Of a DNA stretch of 64,000 nt, positions 34,943-43,018 are shown piece after piece. Origin of the DNA: Metaruminococcus_A sp050943475 (lineage in GTDB: Bacteria; Bacillota; Clostridia; Oscillospirales; Ruminococcaceae); NCBI GenBank assembly GCA_050943475.1, contig JBMNPF010000004.1:152807-216806 (forward strand). Reading direction: 5' to 3'. The position numbers and the translations under genes are program-made. Each line of letters begins with the position of its first letter. The stretch's first letter is position 1. The notes under the pieces are model-generated. The model saw only the letters and a list, made by a program, of their open reading frames with translations, was not told the DNA's origin and ran no database searches.

Positions 34943-36451
34943 TTATTTCACCCGGAACCGCAGGACATTCCAGGAGACCTTGGGCATCCGCACAGCGGCA
35001 GTGCCGTTTTCCATCTTCGGCGGTTCACAGTTGGAAGGAACAATCTGACGGGCGGCGCTGTTGGTGGCCTTAATATCATCGTTTGCGTAGCAGATCTGCT
35101 CAATGCACTCCGCCTCGGCAAAAGCACGCAGATCAATTTTGACCTCAACGTCATCCTCCATATTGCGGTTGACTGCAAACACCGTTACAACGCCTTCCTC
35201 CTCATTGTGGACGGCGACCGAGTCAATGTGGGTAACCTCAGAGCGTTCCACACAGGAATAAACCGGGGAGTCAATTTCGGTGTGCAGCGCCGTACCGCGC
35301 CCATAGTTGGAGGCATGCATAAACGGGTAGTAAATGGTCTGGCACCAGGCCGGGCCGTCGCCGTCCTCGGTCATAATCGGCGCGATGACATTGACAAGCT
35401 GCGCCAGGCAGGCCGCCTTGACACGGTCGGCGTTTTTGAGCAGGGTGATGAGCATGGAACCGACCAGAACGGCATCCTCAAAGAAATAAATATCCTCGAG
35501 CTGGTGCGGCGCCTGTACCCATTTGGGCAGCAGCTTATCCTGCTCTTTGGAATGGTACCAGACGTTCCATTCGTCGAACGAGAGGTTGATTTTCTTCTTC
35601 CCGTGTTTTCTGGCCTGAACCATGTCGCAGACCGCGACTATCTCCCGGATGAACTCGCCCATCTCATCCCCTTTGGAGAGAAAGGACTGCGCGTCGTCCG
35701 AGCTTCTCTCGTAGCTGTAATACTGGTGAAGCGAAAGCAGATCCACATATTCATAGGTGTGATCAAGCACCGTGCGCTCCCAATCAATGTAGGTCGGCAT
35801 GGTTTTATGAGAGCTGCCGCAGGCGACCAGCTCAATGGTCGGATCGACCCATTTCATAACCTTTGCGGTCTCACAGGCAATGCGGCCATACTCATCAGCG
35901 GTTTTGTGGCCAATCTGCCACGGGCCATCCATCTCATTGCCGAGGCACCAGGTCTTGATGTTGTGCGGCTCCTTGTAGCCATGCTTTACACGCAGGTCGG
36001 AAAGCGCGGTGCCGGACGAATGGTTGCAGTACTCAATAAGCTCTTTGGCCTCCATTGGGCCACGGGTGCCGAGGTTGACCGCCATCATGACGTCGGTATC
36101 CGCCTTTTTCGCCCAGTCGCAGAACTCGTTGAGTCCGAACTGGTTGCTCTCCACCACAAACCAAGCAAGCTCCAGCCGGGACGGGCGCTGCTCCTTCGGG
36201 CCAACGCTGTCCTCCCACTTAAAGCCGGAAACAAAGTTGCCGCCCGGGTAGCGCACAATCGGCACATTGAGTTTTTTCACCAGCTCCAGTACATCCTTGC
36301 GGAAGCCCTGTTCATCCGCCGTAGGGTGCCCCGGCTGGTAGATGCCGTTGTACACCGCACGCCCCAGATGCTCGATAAACGAACCGTAAATGCGCTTGTC
36401 CACCGGAGCAATCCGCTCCCGGTGATCCACTGTAATTTTTGCCTGTTTCAT
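34943..36451 (-). CDS. Alpha-L-arabinofuranosidase, GH51 (copy 2)
   Basis: Second intracellular GH51 enzyme, 502 residues, with acid/base Glu173 in CLGNEMDGPW and nucleophile Glu294 in LSFDEWNV. RYPGGNFVSGFKW (67-79) is conserved. It is clearly homologous to copy 1 (12152-13669) along the whole length, with the same spacing of motifs up to residue 180, but differs enough to be an old duplication or separate acquisition. The ATG follows GAGGAACC. It is downstream of the GH95 and PfkB genes on the same strand after a gap of 165 bases, so it belongs to that sugar cluster. Confidence 0.95.
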   Translation of the reverse strand: MKQAKITVDHRERIAPVDKRIYGSFIEHLGRAVYNGIYQPGHPTADEQGFRKDVLELVKKLNVPIVRYPGGNFVSGFKWEDSVGPKEQRPSRLELAWFVVESNQFGLNEFCDWAKKADTDVMMAVNLGTRGPMEAKELIEYCNHSSGTALSDLRVKHGYKEPHNIKTWCLGNEMDGPWQIGHKTADEYGRIACETAKVMKWVDPTIELVACGSSHKTMPTYIDWERTVLDHTYEYVDLLSLHQYYSYERSSDDAQSFLSKGDEMGEFIREIVAVCDMVQARKHGKKKINLSFDEWNVWYHSKEQDKLLPKWVQAPHQLEDIYFFEDAVLVGSMLITLLKNADRVKAACLAQLVNVIAPIMTEDGDGPAWCQTIYYPFMHASNYGRGTALHTEIDSPVYSCVERSEVTHIDSVAVHNEEEGVVTVFAVNRNMEDDVEVKIDLRAFAEAECIEQICYANDDIKATNSAARQIVPSNCEPPKMENGTAAVRMPKVSWNVLRFRVK

Positions 36452-36616
36452 ATTGGTTCCTCACTTTCTGTTTTTCTGCCAAATTATTTGCATCGACTTA
36501 TGACTTATGCTGCACAGTCGAACGATGTACCTGTCACACTTCACGACGACTTACCGGCTATCACAGCCGCTTTATCGCATTGTTCCAAGTCCCTGCCAAA
36601 ACCTTGCGGAATCCGG

Positions 36617-37555
36617 TCATCGCCGTGCCAAGAATCGGGTAATCTCCTCTTCCTCCGGAATTGCCGGAATGCCGCCGTACCGGGTAGCGCAGAGCGAGCC
36701 TGCCGTGCAGGCGAACTGCATCAGCTCCGGAAGCCCATCCGGGTGCAAATCGAATCCGTTTCGGATAAGCCGGGATAGCAGCGCCCCGGTAAATACATCG
36801 CCGGAGCCAGTCGTATCCACCACCTGGACATTTGGCGCGGAAACATAACCGGACGTCTCTGCCGTTTTGTAGTAGCAACCCTTCGGCCCCATGGTTACGA
36901 CGACCAGCTTCATTCCCCGACGCAGGAGCCAGTCCGCTCCTTGCACTTCGTCGGGATACGGGGTCAGCAGCTCCACCTCGTTGTCCGAGAGTTTCATAAA
37001 ATCCACCTGGTTCAAGGGGAGCGCCATCATCTGTTTGGCATGCTCCACATCGTCCCAGAGCGCCGGGCGCCAGTTGGGGTCGTAGGAAATAAACGCGCCC
37101 GCTCCCTTTGCAATCCGGATGGCCTCCAGCGTTGCACTGCGCGCCGGTTCATCGGTCAGCGAAAGCGAGCCGACATGCAGCACCCTGCAGCTCTGAAGCA
37201 GTGCAGCATCCAACTCACCCGGTTCCAGCAGGGTATCCGCTGAATGATTGCGGCAGAAGGTAAAGCTGCGGTCACCGCTTGGTGTCAGATGCACAAACGC
37301 AAGGGTGGTATGTACCCGGCTGCGCAGAACTGCACCCGTTTCCACGCCATTTTGCCGCAGGGTATCCACCAGCAGGGCGCCAAACTGATCTTCCCCTACC
37401 TTGCCGATGAATGCTGTTTTGCAGCCGGCCTTTGCCGCCATCACCAGCACATTGGCGGGCGCGCCGCCTGGATGCGCGGTAAAGGTGTTTTCCGCGCCCG
37501 ATGGGGTAAAGTCGATGAGCAGCTCGCCGAGCGCTGCCAGGTCGATTTGCTTCAT
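36617..37555 (-). CDS. PfkB-family sugar kinase (fructokinase-like)
   Basis: A 312-residue ribokinase/PfkB kinase. The family signatures are GELLIDF at the start, HPGGAPANVLVMAAKAG, IGKVGEDQFG, and the C-terminal anion-hole motif DTTGSGDVFTGALL with the catalytic Asp. Sequence style is closest to bacterial fructokinases (ScrK), but the context, four-base overlap with a GH95 glycosidase gene, suggests it may phosphorylate a sugar released by that enzyme or one of its isomers. The substrate is therefore open. Confidence 0.88.
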   Translation of the reverse strand: MKQIDLAALGELLIDFTPSGAENTFTAHPGGAPANVLVMAAKAGCKTAFIGKVGEDQFGALLVDTLRQNGVETGAVLRSRVHTTLAFVHLTPSGDRSFTFCRNHSADTLLEPGELDAALLQSCRVLHVGSLSLTDEPARSATLEAIRIAKGAGAFISYDPNWRPALWDDVEHAKQMMALPLNQVDFMKLSDNEVELLTPYPDEVQGADWLLRRGMKLVVVTMGPKGCYYKTAETSGYVSAPNVQVVDTTGSGDVFTGALLSRLIRNGFDLHPDGLPELMQFACTAGSLCATRYGGIPAIPEEEEITRFLARR

Positions 37556-39816
37556 TCCGCATCCGCCCCCATCATAGTATAATCATTGCCGCAGTGGTTG
37601 ATCACACGGCATTCGGTCACCTTGCCGTTGTCCCATGCAAAATCGAGCTCAAAACCGCCGCGCGCCCGCACCCCCTTGAGGCGGCCCTTTGGCCACGCTT
37701 TGGGCAGGTTCGGCAGCAGCTCAATTTCATAGGAGACAATTTTTCCTTCTTCATTGGTGATCTGCCGGGATTCCACCAGTGCCTCCAACATCAAAGCCGG
37801 GAATCCGCCGCTGATGTCGGTGTTGAAGATGCTCGGCCCCATGTCGTGGGAGGAGGAGAAGGTGTTGAAATAATTGTTCTGCGCCATGACGCAGAGCAAA
37901 TCCCAGACGGTGGCGGTGTCCCGCAGGTGTGCGGCGGCAAACGCCATTTGAATGTTGCCAAAGGCCATTGCCCCGCGCTCTTTATCCTTATACTTCATAC
38001 GGTATTCATACGCCTTTTCACAGGCGTCATACAGCGCTTTGTTTTCCCGTATTTCCTTTGGGATGCCGTAGTACAGCATATAAAGGTGAGAGGAATGCCG
38101 GTGGTCATACCGATCCTTGAGCAGCGGGGTCGCCCATTCCTTGAGCGCGCCGTCCTCGTTGATGAGATAAGGCGGCATTTTATCGAGCATCCGCTGCCAT
38201 TTCGGAATGCTTTCCGCTTCCAGCCCCAGTGTTTTGCAGCCTTCAATGAGGTTCGAGAACAGCTCGGTCGCCACGGCGATATCCATCGTCGCGTTGATGC
38301 AAGCCTGCGCCTCGCTCCCCTCCGGATTGTTCTCCGGCGAGTAGGAGGGGCTGAACAGCCAGCGGCCGTTTTCATCCTCAATGAGAAAGTCCTCGTAGAA
38401 CAGGGCGCATTCTTTCATATAAGGCAGCGCATGGTTGACAAAGAAGTCCCGGTCACCGCTGTAAAGGTAATAATCGTAGAAAAAGTGGGCGTTCCAAGCG
38501 GCACCCGCCGTCCAGAAGGTCATACACCAGCGCGGCCCAAAGTGGTTGAGCAGACCGTGCTTGCCGCCGCGTGCCGCAAGCATCTGCCCGCGGCAGCCGT
38601 AAAGACGTTCCGCATTGATCCGGTTATCCGGGACAAGCTCCTCCTCAAAGCCTACAAAGCTGTCCATCGCCTCAAACATGTTGCCGGGCAATGCGGCAAG
38701 CACAGCCGTCTGTATGTTGCCGTTCTGGGTATAGTCGGACGACCAGTAAACATGATCGGTTCCGGTCCAGATTCCCTGCAAATTCGGCGGCGTTTCCCCG
38801 CTTGCGCAGAGGATCTCATACCGCCCCGCATCAAAAATGCGTTTGAAAAAACCGTTGGGCGGCGTGCCCTCATTCCGGGAACGCGCCCACAGTTCTTCCG
38901 CAAGCTGCTCATCGCTTTCCGGGTCGTCCAAATCCAATTCAATGCGGTTGTAAATCGCCCCGTGCACCTCCGCATGGCGGCGGAGCAGTTCATCAAAATC
39001 CGGTTCAAGTCCTGCAAAAGCGGATGCAGCGCAAACCTCCGGCTCCTTCATATTTTCACAGGTCACAACGTTGAAATACAACACCGCTTCGGTGACGCCA
39101 GTTATCCGGATTCCCTCCGCCGTCGGTTCCATCACACCGTCGGTTTTGGCAACTTTGGCAGCGCAGCGGTAGCCGTAGTCCACCGTTTGAAAGCGGCCAT
39201 CGTAAAAGATGGTATCCCCTTTGACCGCAACAACCGGCTCCGCGTGGTTTTTGGTATAGCCGGTTTCCCACCACATATTCGGTTCATCGGTTTCAACGAG
39301 CTTGTGCAGGCGCACCAAAACATCCACAGGATGTTCCACACGGAGCCGCATTACCGCAACACGATCCGGCCGTGAGACGAATATTTCCCGTGTGACACAC
39401 CCGCTCCCCAGCGTAAACGCCGTGGTGGAAAGGCCATTTTCAAAGCTGAGGGATTTGCGGTAATCCTCCGGTTCTCCCTCTGCTTCCAAATCCACAGCCA
39501 GGGTACAGGCCGCCATAAACGGGTCGGTCCAATACATGGTGCTTTTAAAGCCCTCGTCAAACCCTTGCTGCACCACAAAATCCGCCGCTTCCTGGTACCG
39601 GCCTTCGGCCAGTAGCGCACGAATTTGCCCAAGTGTTTTTGCCGTATGCACCGGGAGGTGCGGCTTGTGCAGCGGCGCAAATAACCGCTCATGGGTAAAA
39701 ATCACCCGCTCGCAAAGGGGTTCTCCCATCACCAGCGCGCCAATGGTGCCGTTGCCGCAGAGCATTCCCTCTTCCCAGCGGGCCGCACGCAGTCTGCTTT
39801 CATAACCTTTGTTCAT
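37552..39816 (-). CDS. GH95 glycoside hydrolase (alpha-L-fucosidase/alpha-L-galactosidase)
   Basis: A 754-residue inverting glycosidase with the three GH95 parts: an N-terminal beta-sandwich starting AARWEEGMLCGNGTIGALV, an (alpha/alpha)6 barrel and a C-terminal beta-sandwich. Catalytic-type residues are seen in YTQNGNIQTA (the Asn-x-Asn pair), SPSYSPENNP (general acid Glu) and RARGGFELDFAW (Asp). HRHSSHLYMLYYG is also family-typical. There is no signal peptide, so it acts on imported oligosaccharides. GH95 includes alpha-1,2-L-fucosidases and alpha-L-galactosidases; linked to arabinose-releasing enzymes here, the latter is possible. The ATG follows GGAGAAAAA. A promoter TTGACG-N17-TAAGAT lies upstream. 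Confidence 0.9.
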   Translation of the reverse strand: MNKGYESRLRAARWEEGMLCGNGTIGALVMGEPLCERVIFTHERLFAPLHKPHLPVHTAKTLGQIRALLAEGRYQEAADFVVQQGFDEGFKSTMYWTDPFMAACTLAVDLEAEGEPEDYRKSLSFENGLSTTAFTLGSGCVTREIFVSRPDRVAVMRLRVEHPVDVLVRLHKLVETDEPNMWWETGYTKNHAEPVVAVKGDTIFYDGRFQTVDYGYRCAAKVAKTDGVMEPTAEGIRITGVTEAVLYFNVVTCENMKEPEVCAASAFAGLEPDFDELLRRHAEVHGAIYNRIELDLDDPESDEQLAEELWARSRNEGTPPNGFFKRIFDAGRYEILCASGETPPNLQGIWTGTDHVYWSSDYTQNGNIQTAVLAALPGNMFEAMDSFVGFEEELVPDNRINAERLYGCRGQMLAARGGKHGLLNHFGPRWCMTFWTAGAAWNAHFFYDYYLYSGDRDFFVNHALPYMKECALFYEDFLIEDENGRWLFSPSYSPENNPEGSEAQACINATMDIAVATELFSNLIEGCKTLGLEAESIPKWQRMLDKMPPYLINEDGALKEWATPLLKDRYDHRHSSHLYMLYYGIPKEIRENKALYDACEKAYEYRMKYKDKERGAMAFGNIQMAFAAAHLRDTATVWDLLCVMAQNNYFNTFSSSHDMGPSIFNTDISGGFPALMLEALVESRQITNEEGKIVSYEIELLPNLPKAWPKGRLKGVRARGGFELDFAWDNGKVTECRVINHCGNDYTMMGADAE

Positions 39817-39868
39817 ATTCTTTTTCTCCTATGTTGAAACAGCCGTCGTTTCATTCAAATCTAAAATT

Positions 39869-39897
39869 ATCTTAGCCGTTTCAAAAAGTACCGTCAA
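39869..39897 (-). promoter_or_regulatory. Promoter of the GH95-pfkB operon
   Basis: On the minus strand TTGACG (39897-39892), a 17-base spacer and TAAGAT (39874-39869), about 50 bases before the GH95 start. Confidence 0.65.
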
Positions 39898-39972
39898 GGG
39901 GATTTTCAAAAATGCTCTGTTTTTTCCGTTTGCTCTAAATTACCGGCAAAACTTTGTGAAAAACGCCTAAGA

Positions 39973-40001
39973 TTGAAGTTCCCGGCCGGATGTGCTATGA
40001 T
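39973..40001 (+). promoter_or_regulatory. Promoter of the ybaK-lipoprotein pair
   Basis: TTGAAG (39973-39978), a 17-base spacer and TATGAT (39996-40001). Confidence 0.6.
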
Positions 40002-40036
40002 ACCTGTATCTTATTCTCAGGAAAGAGATGAATAAA

Positions 40037-40519
40037 ATGTCGATTAAACTGGTGCGCGACTATTTTTCCCGCATGGGAATTGCAGAACGAATTATGGAAT
40101 TTCCGGTTTCCAGCGCCACCGTAGAGCTGGCCGCGCAGGCCCTGCACTGCGAACCCGCCCGGATTGCCAAAACCCTTTCTTTTTATGGTGAGGAGGGCTG
40201 TTTTCTTATTGTCACAGCAGGCGACGCCAAGGTGGATAACCCCAAATTTAAACAGAAATTTGGCTTCAAGGCCAAAATGTGTTCTCCAGAGGATGTACTC
40301 GCCATGACCGGTCATGCGGTCGGCGGGGTTTGTCCGTTCGGTATTCCGGAAAATCTGCCCGTTTATACCGACGTTTCCCTGAAACGCTTTGAAACCGTTT
40401 TTCCAGCCTGTGGCAGCAGCAACAGCGCCATTGAGCTTACCTGTGACGAACTGTATCGCCTTGCCGCAAGCCGGGAATGGATTGACGTCTGCAAAGGCTG
40501 GCGGCCGGCAGACGAATGA
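40037..40519 (+). CDS. YbaK/ProX-type aminoacyl-tRNA deacylase
   Basis: A 160-residue cytoplasmic editing-domain protein of the YbaK/INS/ProX superfamily, which hydrolyses mischarged tRNAs such as Cys- or Ala-tRNA-Pro. The core motifs are AKTLSFYGEEGCFLIV with the conserved Lys, KAKMCSPEDVLAMTGHAVGG and VCPFGI. It is of the free-standing type, not fused to prolyl-tRNA synthetase; the exact tRNA substrate is not told by the sequence. The frame opens at 40028, but AGGAAAGAG directly precedes that ATG; the ATG at 40037 has correct spacing. A small lipoprotein gene follows 13 bases later. Confidence 0.88.
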   Translation: MSIKLVRDYFSRMGIAERIMEFPVSSATVELAAQALHCEPARIAKTLSFYGEEGCFLIVTAGDAKVDNPKFKQKFGFKAKMCSPEDVLAMTGHAVGGVCPFGIPENLPVYTDVSLKRFETVFPACGSSNSAIELTCDELYRLAASREWIDVCKGWRPADE

Positions 40520-40532
40520 AAGGAGTCTGTTT

Positions 40533-40949
40533 ATGAAACCAAAAGGACTTGCTCTGGCCACAGCGCTCCTTCTGCTGCTGCCTTCCTGCATGTTCGGCCC
40601 AGGGACGCAGGATTGGAAACTGCCGCTTTCCAACCAATACGAAATGTGGCGCATTAACAGCGAAGAAATTGTCATCGGCCGCGCAGACGGTAACGGCGGC
40701 CTTGAAACGGTTATTGAACCCAAGGTTACCCAATATTTTACAAGCGGTTCCTATGTTGCCGCCGTTCAGCAAGACAGTGGTGCAGAAACAGGCCAACCGT
40801 CCTACTATCTTCTCAACACGGCGGACGGCGCCCTGGCCGGCCCGTTTTCTTCGGAGCAAGAGCTAATCGACTACGGCCGTACGCTTGGCCTTTCTCCTCA
40901 GGAGTGGATCGCCACAACGCCCGCTCCCGACGGCGCTGTTTACGAGTAA
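40533..40949 (+). CDS. Small lipoprotein, DUF3997-like
   Basis: A 138-residue exported lipoprotein. The signal peptide MKPKGLALATALLLLLPSC ends in the lipobox LPSC, with Cys19 as the acylated residue. The mature part includes LSNQYEMWRINSEEIVIG, which resembles DUF3997 lipoproteins; no catalytic motif is seen. The family has no known function. The ATG at 40533 follows AAAGGAG seven bases upstream; the longer open frame from 40389 overlaps ybaK and is not used. The short distance suggests co-transcription with ybaK. Confidence 0.7.
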   Translation: MKPKGLALATALLLLLPSCMFGPGTQDWKLPLSNQYEMWRINSEEIVIGRADGNGGLETVIEPKVTQYFTSGSYVAAVQQDSGAETGQPSYYLLNTADGALAGPFSSEQELIDYGRTLGLSPQEWIATTPAPDGAVYE

Positions 40950-41082
40950 ACAGACGTTTGCGTTCCCGTGCGGCGCGTTTTTATGCTCCGTTGTTTCAAT
41001 AAGCCTTCGCCGCACGCGATCAGGCCATTTAAAACGCCGAAGTTCGACCTGGTATCAATCAAACCATTTTACCATAACAAGC

Positions 41083-41120
41083 AAAACAGGAGCAGGCGAT
41101 TTTCCGCCTGCTCCTGTTTT
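41083..41120. terminator. Bidirectional terminator
   Basis: A perfect 16-bp stem, AAAACAGGAGCAGGCG (41083-41098) with CGCCTGCTCCTGTTTT (41105-41120). It separates the convergent lipoprotein and FNT genes. Confidence 0.9.
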
Positions 41121-41229
41121 CACTTTTATTCTTAATCTGCCGCGGCAAAAAGTGTTCCTTTCACAGCTGGCACATCAATTTTTCCACGCTCCGCCGTCAA
41201 TAACATTTGGTCTGGCACGCTTTTTACGG

Positions 41230-41871
41230 TTATGCCTCCCCTTCCGGCTCTGTTCCACGCACCGCCTTTTTAAGCAGCGGAATGACAAAGGCCCCTGCCG
41301 CATTGCCAAGTGACATGACAACCAAATAGCCTGCTGTTTTCGGTCCCCACGCCTGCCCGGCCGTAAAGTAGAACATATTGGCCACACAGTGTTCAAATCC
41401 GCAGAGGATGAACACCATCACCGGTAAAAAGATGGCAAGGTGCTTCTGCAAACTACTCTTCCTGTTTTTGTAGTTGTCTGCGGCGACGAACATCAGCATA
41501 CCGCAGAACATGGACAAAATAAAAATGCTGAGCAAATGATCCCCCAGCTTTGCGGCACAGAGTTCCGCCGCCTTTTCGGATATAGGGGCAATTCGGGTTG
41601 CAAGCACCCCAAACCCGGTCAACAGCGCCCCGGCAAGGTTCCCCAGCCAGATGACGCCCAAATCCGCCCAATACCGCGGGCCATTTTCCACCGCATACCC
41701 CACTTTTCCAGTGAACAGAAAAAATTGATATGAGAAAATGAGAAACAGGCCGATGCCAAATAAAAACGAACCAATATACTTGTTGTCCACACTGAGGTAC
41801 AACACTCCGCCAACCGCAATCAGCATTCCAGCGGGAACCGCCTTGAGAAACACGTTCAAAATTCTGCGCAT
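41230..41871 (-). CDS. Formate/nitrite transporter (FNT) family channel
   Basis: A 213-residue membrane protein with six hydrophobic segments, the FNT length being 250-285, so it is on the short side. The first half contains KAVPAGMLIAVGGVLYL and LFTGKVGYA, the second LSMFCGMLMFVAADNYK and the FNT-typical CGFEHCVANMFYF, followed by GNAAGAFVIPLL. FNT channels pass formate, nitrite, hydrosulfide or lactate; for a fermenting anaerobe formate is the best guess. The ATG at 41871 sits after GGGATGGGA; the frame opens at 41886 without a ribosome site. Confidence 0.88.
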   Translation of the reverse strand: MRRILNVFLKAVPAGMLIAVGGVLYLSVDNKYIGSFLFGIGLFLIFSYQFFLFTGKVGYAVENGPRYWADLGVIWLGNLAGALLTGFGVLATRIAPISEKAAELCAAKLGDHLLSIFILSMFCGMLMFVAADNYKNRKSSLQKHLAIFLPVMVFILCGFEHCVANMFYFTAGQAWGPKTAGYLVVMSLGNAAGAFVIPLLKKAVRGTEPEGEA

Positions 41872-41899
41872 ACAATCCCATCCCATCTGCCGGCAAGAT

Positions 41900-41945
41900 A
41901 AAAACGCTCGTCCCGGCGCTGCATAAGCAGCCGGACGGGCGTTTT
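41900..41945 (-). terminator. Terminator of the citrate synthase-like/gntR/MGMT operon
   Basis: An imperfect stem AAAACGCTCGTCCCGGC / GCCGGACGGGCGTTTT with one bulge lies 45-90 bases beyond the MGMT stop on the minus strand. T-rich sequence follows on both strands. Confidence 0.65.
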
Positions 41946-41990
41946 CTTTTTCGACTTTATTCTACCACATTGAAGCCGGGTTGAAAAGGC

Positions 41991-42335
41991 CTATTTCCCG
42001 CTGGAGTTTTCTTCCAAATCCAAGTGAATGAGCGAACTGTCCCAACGGTAACATTTCAGGTCAACAAAACCCTCCTCCACCACAACCCCCTCGCCCTCCA
42101 GCAGCCGCTGCTGGGCATCGGTGCCGCCAAAGGCAAAGGCAGGGGCCAAACGGCCCTCCCGGTTGACCACCCGGTGGCAGGGGATCACGCCCGGCATGGG
42201 GTTGACATGCAGCGCGTAGCCCACCACGCGGGAGGCGCGCGGGCTCCCCGCCAGCAGAGCGATCTGCCCATAAGTCGCGACTTTCCCTTTCGGGATCAGC
42301 GCAACGGCCTTGTAAACCCGTTCGTAAAAGGTCAC
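41991..42335 (-). CDS. MGMT-family DNA alkyltransferase domain protein
   Basis: A 114-residue protein that is only the C-terminal DNA-binding and active-site domain of O6-methylguanine-DNA methyltransferase. VATYGQIALLAGSPRASRVVGYAL is the helix-turn-helix region and VIPCHRVV holds the acceptor cysteine. Alkyltransferase-like proteins have Trp at this Cys; here the Cys is kept, so direct alkyl removal is possible. The N-terminal Ada/Ogt domain is absent. Its start overlaps the gntR stop by four bases, so it is expressed with the regulator and the citrate synthase-like gene; no functional link is evident. Confidence 0.88.
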   Translation of the reverse strand: MTFYERVYKAVALIPKGKVATYGQIALLAGSPRASRVVGYALHVNPMPGVIPCHRVVNREGRLAPAFAFGGTDAQQRLLEGEGVVVEEGFVDLKCYRWDSSLIHLDLEENSSGK

Positions 42336-43009
42336 TCCACATCCTCCTTGTTTCGCAGCAGGGTTGTAAGCAGATTATCGCGCGCTTTGCAGATGTGTTC
42401 CACCATCAGCGCGGCCGCCCGCTGCGCCTCCTGCGCCGCAAGCGCTTCCACAATTTCGCGGTGCTCCGCCACCGCCTTAAGCGCCCGTCCGGAGCACTTG
42501 AACGAAACCGAACGCGCATGCCGGATGTAATGATGAAATCCCGTGAGCATGTGTTCCAGCGGCCGGCTGCCGCTCGCACGGTAAATGGCTTCATGAAAGG
42601 CGCCGTCCAGTTCACAGAGCTTTTCCAAATCCCCGCGGGTGGCATAAAACTCCTGCAATGCAACCAGTTCCCGGAGTTCCGCAAGCGCCGCATCGGTTAT
42701 GGATTCCGCCGCCCAGCGCACCGCCAAATCCTCAATACGAGTACGGATTACATAAATGTCCTCAATGTCCTTTTCGGTAACGCCCACAACAACAGCGCCC
42801 TTGTTCGGCACCGTGCGCACCAGCCCCTCCAGTTCAAGCTGGCGCAGCGCCTCCCGCACCGGAGTACGGCTGACGCCCAGCTCTTTGGAAAGCCGGCTTT
42901 CGGTCAGGCTTTCCCCGCTTTTTAATTCGCCGCCAAGGATAGCGCGCTCAATTTCTTCAAACACCCGAATGTGTAGCGTACTTCCGGATGTATTTTCCAA
43001 CGGTTTCAT
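42332..43009 (-). CDS. GntR-family regulator, FadR subfamily (FCD domain)
   Basis: A 225-residue DNA-binding regulator. The N-terminal winged helix (about residues 12-80) includes SRLSKELGVSRTPVREALRQLELEGLV; the C-terminal FCD ligand domain has the metal-binding Asp/His pattern in ELDGAFHEAIYRASG, with further His in HHYIRHAR and EHREIVEAL. It lies 10 bases after the citrate synthase-like gene and most likely regulates that operon. A perfect ATTGTATACAAT palindrome in the promoter region at 44457-44468 is a good operator candidate for this subfamily. The ligand is probably an organic acid. Confidence 0.92.
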   Translation of the reverse strand: MKPLENTSGSTLHIRVFEEIERAILGGELKSGESLTESRLSKELGVSRTPVREALRQLELEGLVRTVPNKGAVVVGVTEKDIEDIYVIRTRIEDLAVRWAAESITDAALAELRELVALQEFYATRGDLEKLCELDGAFHEAIYRASGSRPLEHMLTGFHHYIRHARSVSFKCSGRALKAVAEHREIVEALAAQEAQRAAALMVEHICKARDNLLTTLLRNKEDVE

Positions 43010-43018
43010 TGGCAGCCC

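Noticed and set aside
37594..39375. 593-codon plus-strand frame opposite the GH95 gene
   Set aside because: Complementary shadow of a GC-rich gene; no domain motifs, no promoter, and the GH95 catalytic motifs are intact on the minus strand.
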